Below are positions 57,377-64,000 of a stretch of 64,000 nucleotides of DNA, piece after piece. The notes beneath the pieces were generated by a model. The model saw nothing but the letters and a program-made list of their open reading frames with translations, was not told where the DNA came from and searched no databases. The translations under genes and the position numbers were made by a program. Positions within the stretch are counted from its first letter, which is position 1, and every line of letters begins with the position of its first letter. This DNA comes from a virus: positions 1 to 64,000 of the IMG/VR virus record IMGVR_UViG_3300035220_000425; one strand, written 5' to 3'.

Positions 57377-58052
57377 TCCGTGTGAATTTATAACTGTAAC
57401 GCCAAAAGCAGAGCAGCATATTGTCTACTGCGCCAGAGTAAGTAATCCAGCGAATCAAAGAAATGATTTAACGGCTCCGAAGCTTATCCGGTTTTTAATT
57501 AGACAAGGCCATTGGTCCCCCTTGGAGCAGTCCTTCATGACTGTCGAGGTAAATACAACGAGAGCCATTGCTCCTCAGATTCTTCGGCATGATTTTCACT
57601 TTCAAGAGTTTTCGCAAAGGTATCAAGATGTCGGAGCGCTAGGAGCGCCTGTAATGCCTCAATTAAGAAAGCAAGGAAAGACGAACCGTCAGACGAGTAC
57701 TGACGATCTTGATCTTGCTTTGGCTTCTCAATATAGAAGAAGAATTAGTGAGATTTTTGAAAACTCTATGCATTTGTATCAAGAGATGGTAAGTAACGGA
57801 GTAGCTACAGAATGTGCGAGAGGCATTTTGCCTTTAAATATTCGAAGCAGACTTTACATGACAGGCAGTGTACGGAATTTTATGTTTTATATAATGGTAC
57901 GTCGCAGAGAAGATACGCAATATGAGCACAGGATCATTGCAAACAGTATAGAAAATATTTTCAAAGAACAATTTCCGATTGTTTGGGAAGCGTGCGACAG
58001 CCTAGACTGGAATCTCAATATTGAGACAAAAAGCCCTACGGCAAAAATATAG
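57354..58052 (+). CDS. thyX: FAD-dependent thymidylate synthase with altered RHR motif
   Basis: 232 residues. ThyX landmarks: KLIRFLIRQGHWSPLEQSFM, NTTRAIAPQILRHDFHFQEF, FSQRYQDV, and LPLNIRSRLYMTGSVRNFMF with REDTQYEHRIIAN. The signature RHR-x7-S is changed: the seq after ILRH is DFHFQEFS, so the third residue is Asp rather than Arg and the spacing is one shorter. Ser and Arg of SQRY are kept. ThyX makes dTMP from dUMP with folate and FAD. Whether this one is active is uncertain. Confidence 0.85.
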   Translation: MNLPEYSDPCEFITVTPKAEQHIVYCARVSNPANQRNDLTAPKLIRFLIRQGHWSPLEQSFMTVEVNTTRAIAPQILRHDFHFQEFSQRYQDVGALGAPVMPQLRKQGKTNRQTSTDDLDLALASQYRRRISEIFENSMHLYQEMVSNGVATECARGILPLNIRSRLYMTGSVRNFMFYIMVRRREDTQYEHRIIANSIENIFKEQFPIVWEACDSLDWNLNIETKSPTAKI

Positions 58053-58081
58053 GCATCCTATCGAGATTCAGTGATTGGATC

Positions 58082-58666
58082 TTGACTGGGCATCAGTACG
58101 ATTTCAGGCGTGGTTACGAAATTACCACAAGATATGGCAAGCATGAGTCTGCCACGCAATACAAAGCGTTTCAAGAATACTTGAAGCTTGGATCTGAACG
58201 TACCTATGCCAAGGTCGCAGATTTTGCTCGTGTCGATAGCTCAACAGTCAGAGCGTGGGCTAAAAAGTTTAAGTGGGAAAAAAGAGCCGCGCAATATGAC
58301 AAGGATCAAGTCAACATTGTCTGGAGTTCGGCGGATAGATCAAGAGAGAGAAAACATAGACAATCTATAGTCGAATTTAGGGATGCTTCAGAGAGGCAAG
58401 CTAAAATGATGATGGAAATTTCTGAAAATTTATTAGAGGTTCTAATCAAAAGAATATTAGAAGCGCAAGTCGAGGGGGAAGAAATACCAATGAACTTAGT
58501 ATCTGGGCTAATGAGGGCGGCTGCTAATATCTCTGAGCAGTCAAGGCAGGCATGGTCTAGTGCTCTAGGTGTGGAAGATATGTTGCAAATCATAGAACCT
58601 GAGCTAGAAAAGGTTAAAATAGAAGAAGTTACTGACGAAGAAGATGTCATCCTCATCGATGAATAA
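58082..58666 (+). CDS. terS: Terminase small subunit
   Basis: The N-terminal region (YKAFQEYLKLGSERTYAKVA, DFARVDSSTVRAWAKKFKWE) is a helix-turn-helix of the type used by small terminases to bind the packaging start site. A long helical oligomerisation part follows (SERQAKMMMEISENLLEVLI), then an acidic tail. TTG 58082 is the annotated start; little sequence in front is usable. Lies directly before the large subunit, with a 58-codon gene between. Confidence 0.75.
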   Translation: MTGHQYDFRRGYEITTRYGKHESATQYKAFQEYLKLGSERTYAKVADFARVDSSTVRAWAKKFKWEKRAAQYDKDQVNIVWSSADRSRERKHRQSIVEFRDASERQAKMMMEISENLLEVLIKRILEAQVEGEEIPMNLVSGLMRAAANISEQSRQAWSSALGVEDMLQIIEPELEKVKIEEVTDEEDVILIDE

Positions 58667-58667
58667 C

Positions 58668-58844
58668 ATGACCGACAAAAAATTCAGAACGTATTTTGAC
58701 GAGGAGAACGACACTCTTGTTATAGAGTGGGACGATGACCACCCCGATGCATCAATATTCTCAGAATGGTCAGAGGAAGATTGGATTCAAGCTATAAAAA
58801 ACGGCAGTAAGACCTACCAGGAGAATCAAGACAATGGCGAATAA
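58668..58844 (+). CDS. Hypothetical acidic protein between terminase genes, 58 aa
   Basis: ATG 58668 (ATG 58659 overlaps the terS stop and is possible). Product: KKFRTYFDEENDTLVIEWDD, FSEWSEEDWIQAIKNGSKT. It is a short acidic alpha/beta protein with no known family. It overlaps terL by 11 bases, so it is tightly coupled and may modulate packaging. Confidence 0.6.
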   Translation: MTDKKFRTYFDEENDTLVIEWDDDHPDASIFSEWSEEDWIQAIKNGSKTYQENQDNGE

Positions 58845-60357
58845 GCTCGGAAAAGATTACCTCAGAAGAGCCGCTCAATCTCAAGGGATGCTTAAGTCTC
58901 TTAGAGAAAAGAAGCTCCAGCAACTTGAAAAAGGTAAAAGGATTCTACTGCATAAATTTATAAAACAAGTTTATCCTAGCTACAAGTTTTACAAATTTCA
59001 CGCTACCCTGATAAATGAACTGCAAAAAATAATAGACGGCGATTGTACTCGCTTAATATTACAAGTTCCCCCAAGAACTGGGAAGAGTTTACTGACCTCA
59101 CAGCTTCTGCCAGCAGCTTATTTATTAGCTCATCCTGAACGTTTTGTGGGCATTACAAGCTATTCTGCTGAATTAAGCCAAGGATTCTCTCGCAAGGCTC
59201 GCGACTTTTACCGAGAAGCGGGCGGACAGTTAGATCCTAACTCCCAAGCCGTCAACGCCTGGTCAACGCAAGGTAACGGTGGATTATGGGCGGCTGGCGT
59301 TGGTGGCGCTATAACTGGGCGCTCAGGACATCTTTTGATCATTGATGATGCTGTCAAAAACAGGGACGAAGCCCAATCTCCAAGGTTAATGGAAAAACTA
59401 TGGGATTGGTATGCTTCTACTCTTTATACAAGACTTGAACCAGAATGTTCAGCTATTTGTGTGATCCAAACTAGGTGGTCAGAAAATGACATGATCGGTC
59501 AGTTGTTAGATAATGAGATGAATGTAAGCGAAAAGGGTCGAGAAAATTGGACAATTGTTGACTTGCCAGCTTTATCTGAAACGAGAGACAATAGACCCCC
59601 ACTGCCAGAGCATTGTGCGATCATTCAAGACTGGAGGGAAGAAGAAGGAAAGGCTGTCTGTCCTCAAAGATATGACGAATCCGATTACGAGAGGATAAGA
59701 GAAGCTATTGGTCCAAGGGAATTCGCCTCGCTTTACCAGCAGCGGCCCGCGCCGATAGGAGGCAACTTATTTAACCCAGAATGGTGGCAATACTACGAGC
59801 ACGATACAATTATGCCAGAATTTGATAGGACACTTCTATCTATTGACTGTACTTTTACTGATGCGAGCACAAGTGATTACGTCGTAGGCACCGTAGTAGC
59901 ACAAGCGGGCGCGTCTTTTTATGTACTAGATCTTTTCAGGGAAAAAGTTGACGTAATTGGAACCATGGCAATGATTTCTAGGATGTATAATAGACATTAC
60001 CTTGATGGTACTGTCATTGAATTAGCTGCTAGTGGCTTTGCTGTATATCAGATAGCAAAAAAGAAAGTTCCAGGATTGATAGGCTTCAAGCCAGAAAGGA
60101 GCAAAGAAGCCAGAGCTACTGGAATTGTTCCAGTTGTAGAAGCTGGAAACGTGTTCTTACCAGCTAGCGCTCCATGGCTGGATTCTTTCATCTCTGAGTT
60201 TAGTCTTTTTCCTGCTTCTAAAAACGATGACCAAGTCGACTCATTAGTCATGGCTATAAACTATTGTATGCAGCGTGTCGCTCCACAATTGACTCAAGTT
60301 ACTTGGGGAAGAGGCACTAGGCCCATGCAAGATGTTAATTTTTTTGAATCATGGTGA
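58834..60357 (+). CDS. terL: Terminase large subunit
   Basis: 507 residues. ATPase: Walker A VPPRTGKSLLTSQ (near residue 80), SYSAELSQGFSRKAR, Walker B HLLIIDDAVKNRDE (near 168) and coupling motif CVIQTRWSENDM. Nuclease: RTLLSIDCTFTDASTSDYVV (first Asp near 337), second Asp/Glu GTVIELAASG, third Asp NDDQVDSLVMAINY. This order defines the terminase motor that packages DNA into the procapsid and cuts it. It resembles the Terminase_6-type enzymes of T4/P22-like headful phages in motif layout; the cutting mode cannot be told from sequence alone. Confidence 0.92.
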   Translation: MANKLGKDYLRRAAQSQGMLKSLREKKLQQLEKGKRILLHKFIKQVYPSYKFYKFHATLINELQKIIDGDCTRLILQVPPRTGKSLLTSQLLPAAYLLAHPERFVGITSYSAELSQGFSRKARDFYREAGGQLDPNSQAVNAWSTQGNGGLWAAGVGGAITGRSGHLLIIDDAVKNRDEAQSPRLMEKLWDWYASTLYTRLEPECSAICVIQTRWSENDMIGQLLDNEMNVSEKGRENWTIVDLPALSETRDNRPPLPEHCAIIQDWREEEGKAVCPQRYDESDYERIREAIGPREFASLYQQRPAPIGGNLFNPEWWQYYEHDTIMPEFDRTLLSIDCTFTDASTSDYVVGTVVAQAGASFYVLDLFREKVDVIGTMAMISRMYNRHYLDGTVIELAASGFAVYQIAKKKVPGLIGFKPERSKEARATGIVPVVEAGNVFLPASAPWLDSFISEFSLFPASKNDDQVDSLVMAINYCMQRVAPQLTQVTWGRGTRPMQDVNFFESW

Positions 60358-60384
60358 TAGACTTTAGGTAAAGCTTCAGTAGAA

Positions 60385-61014
60385 ATGGCAAGAAAAGCTA
60401 AGTCATTCAGGCTTAATGAAGTACAGCAGCGGCTAGCTTCAGATAATATAAATCTAGCCAGGAGAGAAGCTTGGCGATTGCAAAGAACTACAGAAATTGA
60501 CTATGATACTTTAGAAGGTGCAGCTTTGGAAGGTTTATGCAAGGCCGCATATAGATACGATGCTTCGTCGGGGTATAAATTTAGCAGTCTTGCCGTTCCT
60601 ACAATAAGAGGTGAATTGCTTCATTATATAAGAGATCGCACTTATTCAATGAAACTAACTCATAGAATGCGCGAAACCTGGATAAAAGGAAGGCGTCTTA
60701 TTTATAAAGGATTTACTGACACTGAGATAGCAATAGCTTTAGAGATAGACCAGCAAGATTGGCAGGAAATAAAAAGCGTTTGTTCTGGACCTCCATTAGA
60801 ACTGACAGATCAAGCAAAATCAAGAGAAGAACTGGAACCAGATGAAATTGATTTTTATCTAACCTTTAAGGAGATAGCCGAGCAGTCCTGGGACCGCTTA
60901 AAGGAAGAGGACCAATCGGCTATCTTGAAATATTATGAAGGCGCCTCGTCGAAGCCTCCTCATGGTTGCCTACAAAGGTTATTTGAATTAGCCTATGAGA
61001 GCGATCTTTTTTAG
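60385..61014 (+). CDS. Sigma-70-family factor B (SigF/SigB-like), 209 aa
   Basis: Region 2: NINLARREAWRLQRTTEIDY, EGAALEGLCKAAYRYDASSG, YKFSSLAVPTIRGELLHYIR, closely following cyanobacterial SigF text (AERFDPSKGxxFSSFAVPxIRGExxHYLRD). Region 3 is LTHRMRETWIKGRRLIYKGF. The C-terminal region 4 appears shortened and lacks a clear helix-turn-helix. So it may bind -10 elements mainly, perhaps with other phage factors. It lies directly before primase and after terL. Confidence 0.8.
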   Translation: MARKAKSFRLNEVQQRLASDNINLARREAWRLQRTTEIDYDTLEGAALEGLCKAAYRYDASSGYKFSSLAVPTIRGELLHYIRDRTYSMKLTHRMRETWIKGRRLIYKGFTDTEIAIALEIDQQDWQEIKSVCSGPPLELTDQAKSREELEPDEIDFYLTFKEIAEQSWDRLKEEDQSAILKYYEGASSKPPHGCLQRLFELAYESDLF

Positions 61015-61016
61015 CC

Positions 61017-62576
61017 TTGGCAATTTCAGATGAAAGTCTTGAGGCTATTAAGGAGCTAAAAATATCTTCTGTCTTAGAGAATCAAGGTATTCGGCTAAAA
61101 AGAGTTGGCAGAGAATTTGTTACTCAATGCTGCTGGCATTCAGACACTAACCCTTCATTGACGATTTCTGATGACAAAGGATTCCTCTTTTGTCATGTAT
61201 GCCGGGAAGGAGGAGATGTAATTAAATTTTTTATGAAAAAATATGGTCTTAGCTTCAGAGACGCTTGTGAGAAAATAGCCGGACAGAACAATTTGTACCT
61301 TAATTTCAAGGAAGAAGACCCCGAAAAAGCTGCTGAAAGGAAAAAGTTAATTGCGAACGCTCTTTCTCAGACGACGCGACAACAGTCCTTATATAGATCT
61401 AGTCTAAAAGGGTCTACTGTTGCGATTGATTTTATAAAAGACCGTAAGATATTGCCTGAGACTTCTCGTTTGTTCGGGTTAGGCTTCGATCGTAATCAGA
61501 ACAGGATTACGATACCGATTCAAAACCGCCATGGCGATATTGTTGGGTTTACTGCCCGCTCTATTGGTGAAGAAAAACCAAAATACAAAAACACGGCTAA
61601 CAATGAAATATTTACTAAATCAGATCTTGTCTTTAATGAGTTCAACGCGACTGAAAGCATCCGAGAGTTGGACTATTGTATTTTTGTAGAAGGACATTTT
61701 GATGTTATCTCTATGCGTCAGGCTGGTTTTGCAAATTGCGTAGCAATACAAGGGACAGCGTCTCCTTCTGATCAAGTAATTGAAAGGCTTAGCAGGAAAT
61801 CTAATAAATTTATCCTTTGTATGGATGCAGACGCTGGAGGGGTCAAAGCTGTCGGCTTATTCTTGCAATCTATTCAAAAAAAAGCACTGCGTGGTGATTT
61901 GGATGTAAAAATAGCTGTTCTTCAGGGTTGTAAAGATCCTGATGAAGCAATAAAGCTAGGGCTAGATATGCACAACGTTATTTCTAATGCATCTCCATGG
62001 ATCGACTGGATTCTAGATCAATGGCTCGGATCTTTAGATTTTTCAGACCAATCAAAATTGCAAGATGTGGAGAAAAAAATAAAGGCTTTGCTATCTCAGA
62101 TAAGTAGTGCGGCGTTAAGAACTCATTATTTTGACAAGTGTGCAATTGCCTTGGCACAAAATCGCCAGAATGTGGCAGCACAAATACTTAAAAACTTTTT
62201 ATCTGGGACAAAGTTACAAAGCAAAAGCAGTGTATGGCATAAACCTGAAAAAGGATGGACCAGGCAGGAAGCGGAAAAGAAATTGCTCAGACTTTACATT
62301 CACCATAATGATTTAAGGCAGCTACTTAGACCTATGATGGAGTTTTTAATAGTCCCTGACATGATATGGCTATGGAACCGCATTCTTGAACTTGAGTCTC
62401 ATTATACTATTGGGTTTACCAAAGAATCATTGATGGCAATTTTAGCAGTAGCAGAGCCTATCTATATGCAAAAACTTCGTCCGATAACTGTGCCAACTAT
62501 TTCAATTAGTTCATCATTATCTGTAGTGATGCATATAGAAGATGTCATGTTTAGCCAATCTGCTTTGAACGCTTAA
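61017..62576 (+). CDS. DNA primase, DnaG-type
   Basis: 519 residues from TTG 61017. N-terminal CHC2-type zinc finger: CCWHSDTNPSLTISDD, FLFCHVCREGGDVIKFF (near residues 37-72). TOPRIM core: CIFVEGHFDVISMRQAGFAN (catalytic Glu near 222), LCMDADAGGVKAV (DxD near 268). N-terminal catalytic motif RITIPIQNRHGDIVGFTARS is DnaG-like. The C-terminal third is helical and may bind helicase. It would prime replication with the leftward DnaB-type helicase. Confidence 0.9.
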   Translation: MAISDESLEAIKELKISSVLENQGIRLKRVGREFVTQCCWHSDTNPSLTISDDKGFLFCHVCREGGDVIKFFMKKYGLSFRDACEKIAGQNNLYLNFKEEDPEKAAERKKLIANALSQTTRQQSLYRSSLKGSTVAIDFIKDRKILPETSRLFGLGFDRNQNRITIPIQNRHGDIVGFTARSIGEEKPKYKNTANNEIFTKSDLVFNEFNATESIRELDYCIFVEGHFDVISMRQAGFANCVAIQGTASPSDQVIERLSRKSNKFILCMDADAGGVKAVGLFLQSIQKKALRGDLDVKIAVLQGCKDPDEAIKLGLDMHNVISNASPWIDWILDQWLGSLDFSDQSKLQDVEKKIKALLSQISSAALRTHYFDKCAIALAQNRQNVAAQILKNFLSGTKLQSKSSVWHKPEKGWTRQEAEKKLLRLYIHHNDLRQLLRPMMEFLIVPDMIWLWNRILELESHYTIGFTKESLMAILAVAEPIYMQKLRPITVPTISISSSLSVVMHIEDVMFSQSALNA

Positions 62577-62605
62577 GGCATCCTACTTCGGATCTTAAAT
62601 TTTTC

Positions 62606-62827
62606 ATGTCAAGTATAGAATGGCTGTCTTTTTTGATACTTTCATACATTTTCTTTCAAGAGGAACTCGAAATAGGCTTGTCAATTTTAGTCCTGCGCTT
62701 GTTTGTTCTTTGTGCTAATACATACCTTTTGATTCGTTCGTATCTAATTTATCGTAAGCTAAAGAAAGGGATTGAAGCTAACGGGCTTCAGGTTCCTCCA
62801 TTTAGGTTCACCTCAATTGACAAGTAA
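62606..62827 (+). CDS. Small membrane protein, 73 aa
   Basis: Two hydrophobic segments: WLSFLILSYIFFQEE (residues about 5-18) and ILVLRLFVLCANTYLLIRSY (about 25-45), then a basic tail (RKLKKGIEANGLQVPPF). No family recognised. Starts after a 29-base gap with GGATCTTAAAT; lies between primase and small basic genes. Confidence 0.6.
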   Translation: MSSIEWLSFLILSYIFFQEELEIGLSILVLRLFVLCANTYLLIRSYLIYRKLKKGIEANGLQVPPFRFTSIDK

Positions 62828-62832
62828 CTCCA

Positions 62833-62982
62833 ATGTTCTCTGCTAACAAGGTTGAATTCACTCCAAGCACCCCAAAAAGAACCCGTATTGGATCAGGGAG
62901 ACTTGTCCGTCACGCAAAACCTCAAGGTAGGACTAACAGAAGCTCGCCTAAAAAGCCATACAGAGGCCAGGGGCGGAGATGA
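62833..62982 (+). CDS. Basic mini-protein, 49 aa
   Basis: ATG 62833. FTPSTPKRTRIGSGRLVRHA and KKPYRGQGRR are very basic; the KRTRIG ... KKxYRGQG order occurs in small proteins of cyanophages, as I recall, with no known function. Its TGA overlaps the ATG of the next gene (ATGA). Likely nucleic-acid binding. Confidence 0.7.
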   Translation: MFSANKVEFTPSTPKRTRIGSGRLVRHAKPQGRTNRSSPKKPYRGQGRR

Positions 62983-63278
62983 ATGCTTACGTTCTTCCAA
63001 CAAATATTATCTACGAAACTTGGCTACGCTTAGAAGAAAACGATTTAGCCTCCGCAGCTTTCTTCCTTTGGTCGTTTCGTAACGACCAGCCTGAAGACTG
63101 GACTGAAGTTAAAGTTTTTCTATTAAAAGAGTCCAACGGACATAAGGAACTTTTTTTAATGGCAAACTTACTAGGAATTGCAGAGAAAGATGACCTATCG
63201 GCCTCTTATCACCTAGTTCCTGGTCTTTCCTCCTTATATAAACGTATTCAAACGGCAAATCAAGATGACGAACCTTAA
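62979..63278 (+). CDS. Hypothetical protein, 99 aa
   Basis: ATG 62979 overlaps the previous stop; a larger frame starting at 62852 is a shadow. Product: TNIIYETWLRLEENDLASAA, FFLWSFRNDQPEDWTEVKVF, then a helical end. It overlaps the next small gene by 14 bases. No family recognised. Confidence 0.6.
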   Translation: MNAYVLPTNIIYETWLRLEENDLASAAFFLWSFRNDQPEDWTEVKVFLLKESNGHKELFLMANLLGIAEKDDLSASYHLVPGLSSLYKRIQTANQDDEP

Positions 63279-63399
63279 GTTTGTAACAGCTTTGGTCAAA
63301 AGATTGTTAGTCAATCAAAAAGAAAAGGATAAAGATAGCTGGGACAAGATTTGCATGAGGGATCCGAGAAATCCAGGTTGTAAGGTGTACGACGTTTAG
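63265..63399 (+). CDS. Mini-protein with C-terminal CxxxPxNPxCKVYD motif, 44 aa
   Basis: ATG 63265 starts in the end of the previous gene. The protein ends CMRDPRNPGCKVYDV, a Cys-pair motif found at the end of many small phage and plasmid proteins, as I recall. N-terminus is a helix (FVTALVKRLLVNQKEKD). Just before the reductase gene; a role with it is only a guess. Confidence 0.6.
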   Translation: MTNLKFVTALVKRLLVNQKEKDKDSWDKICMRDPRNPGCKVYDV

Positions 63400-63416
63400 A
63401 TAATATGATGCCATTA

Positions 63417-63443
63417 CCGGTAGACTGATCTTACGAATACCGG
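63417..63443 (+). promoter_or_regulatory. Inverted repeat and ACTGA box before reductase gene
   Basis: CCGGTA (63417-63422) and TACCGG (63438-63443) form a possible hairpin just before ATG 63449; GGTAGACTGA (63419-63428) is a box-family variant. Too short for a known B12 riboswitch. Confidence 0.35.
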
Positions 63444-63448
63444 ACGGA

Positions 63449-64000
63449 ATGGCTGAATTCAAGAACACAGCGCCTAGCGCAGAAGCTGTCTTTTACCGCA
63501 CTTATAGCAGAAGAAAAACTGATGGCACCAGAGAAAACTTCGTCGAGGCGATGACTCGATGTGTCAAAGCAATTGCGAAGACTGGGAGCTTTACTGATGA
63601 GCAATATTCTTTTGTTCTAGAGCAGGCCCTTGGGCAGCATTGTTTCCCTTCAGGCAGATCTTTTTGGGTCGCTGGTACTGAATGGGCCGAACAGCAAGAC
63701 AACTTTAGTGGTTGGTACAACTGCACTAGCACTAGGGTCGTTGACGTTGAAGCTTTCGAATTAATCATGGAACTTGCCATGATGGGTTCAGGAACTGGAG
63801 CGATGCTTGAAGAGAAATTTATCGAGAACCTTCCAGAGGTTTCTAGAAAAATCAACATTATCCTCACTACAGACATTGGATATTTGCCAGCGTCAGAAAG
63901 AAGTGACGAGACTGTATTGATTCACCCTGAAGATTCAGCAGACGGAGAATTTGTGCTTTCAGTCGGAGATAGCCGGCAAGGTTGGGTCAAGGCTTATAGC
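63449..64000 (+). CDS. nrdJ: Ribonucleotide reductase, class II (adenosylcobalamin-type), 5' part
   Basis: The frame runs from ATG 63449 off the window edge (184 codons seen). VFYRTYSRRKTDGTRENF, QALGQHCFPSGRSFWVAGTE, YNCTSTRVVDVEAFELIMEL and MMGSGTGAMLEE match the N-terminal part of class II reductases of cyanobacteria and their phages; the Cys of NCTS is the first active-site Cys. The enzyme reduces ribonucleotides using B12, and host cyanobacteria also use class II. Missing here: the radical Cys and the C-terminal Cys pair. It would supply dNTPs together with ThyX. Confidence 0.9.
   Translation, partial: MAEFKNTAPSAEAVFYRTYSRRKTDGTRENFVEAMTRCVKAIAKTGSFTDEQYSFVLEQALGQHCFPSGRSFWVAGTEWAEQQDNFSGWYNCTSTRVVDVEAFELIMELAMMGSGTGAMLEEKFIENLPEVSRKINIILTTDIGYLPASERSDETVLIHPEDSADGEFVLSVGDSRQGWVKAYS

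Noticed and set aside
62852-63082. 76-codon frame near the basic mini-genes
   Set aside because: Overlaps two better frames (62833-62982 and 62979-63278) that share an ATGA junction.
63400-63448. Cobalamin riboswitch before the class II reductase
   Set aside because: The gap is only 49 bases, far shorter than a B12 riboswitch, and lacks a B12-box; only a simple inverted repeat is present.

Overview
The window reads as most of one genome of a tailed, long-tailed (siphovirus-like) double-stranded DNA phage infecting a cyanobacterium, probably marine Synechococcus or Prochlorococcus. The cyanobacterial link rests on a 40-residue high-light-inducible protein gene (hli, 2345-2467), a YRG-type DUF4278 mini-protein, a ThyX, an adenosylcobalamin-type ribonucleotide reductase running off the right edge, two cyanobacterial-type sigma factors, and several small basic proteins of kinds seen in cyanophages. 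The 1497-residue tape measure implies a tail of roughly 220 nm (about 1.5 A per residue). I saw no integrase, CRISPR array, rRNA or convincing tRNA. No portal gene is recognisable; it is probably outside the window.

Layout: 1-2,350 is a purine-rich left part with one leftward Cys-rich secreted-type gene and a run of very short rightward genes, several with strong Shine-Dalgarno sites. 2,345-4,540 carries host-interaction and small genes (hli, thioredoxin-like, DUF4278) separated by strong terminators. 4,541-13,979 is the neck and tail tube module: connector, tail completion, tail assembly chaperone with a lambda-type GGGAAAG -1 frameshift site, an antisense HNH endonuclease, tail terminator with Ig-like domains, tube protein, tape measure, distal protein. 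13,982-30,393 codes for the tail tip and very large adhesins, including a hub with a Cys-rich array and a calcium-binding TSP3 array inserted. 30,442-33,899 is the head module (scaffold, major capsid, decoration, small basic proteins). 33,918-46,623 is a cassette of five tail-fibre genes, three ending in self-cleaving S74 chaperones. 46,683-49,326 is lysis (holin-like candidates, two-domain endolysin).

From 49,327 to 52,358 a leftward operon encodes a winged-helix initiator-like protein, a DnaB-type helicase and a small protein. It diverges from a rightward early/replication/packaging operon (52,598 to the end): annealing protein, sigma factor, SSB, MazG-like protein, RusA, RecE-like nuclease, ThyX, terminase small and large subunits, a second sigma factor, primase, small proteins and NrdJ. 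The divergent gap holds six iteron-like repeats at about 22-bp spacing beside an AT-rich stretch: the best candidate origin and/or operator.

Regulation: besides TATAAT-type promoters before fibre genes, at least nine gene starts are preceded by a short box, consensus GG(A/C)A(C/G)ACTAGCG, which may be a phage-specific promoter or leader element. The major tail protein, major capsid, decoration and scaffold genes have structured leaders; that of the tail protein contains mutually exclusive hairpins, one of which reaches the start codon.
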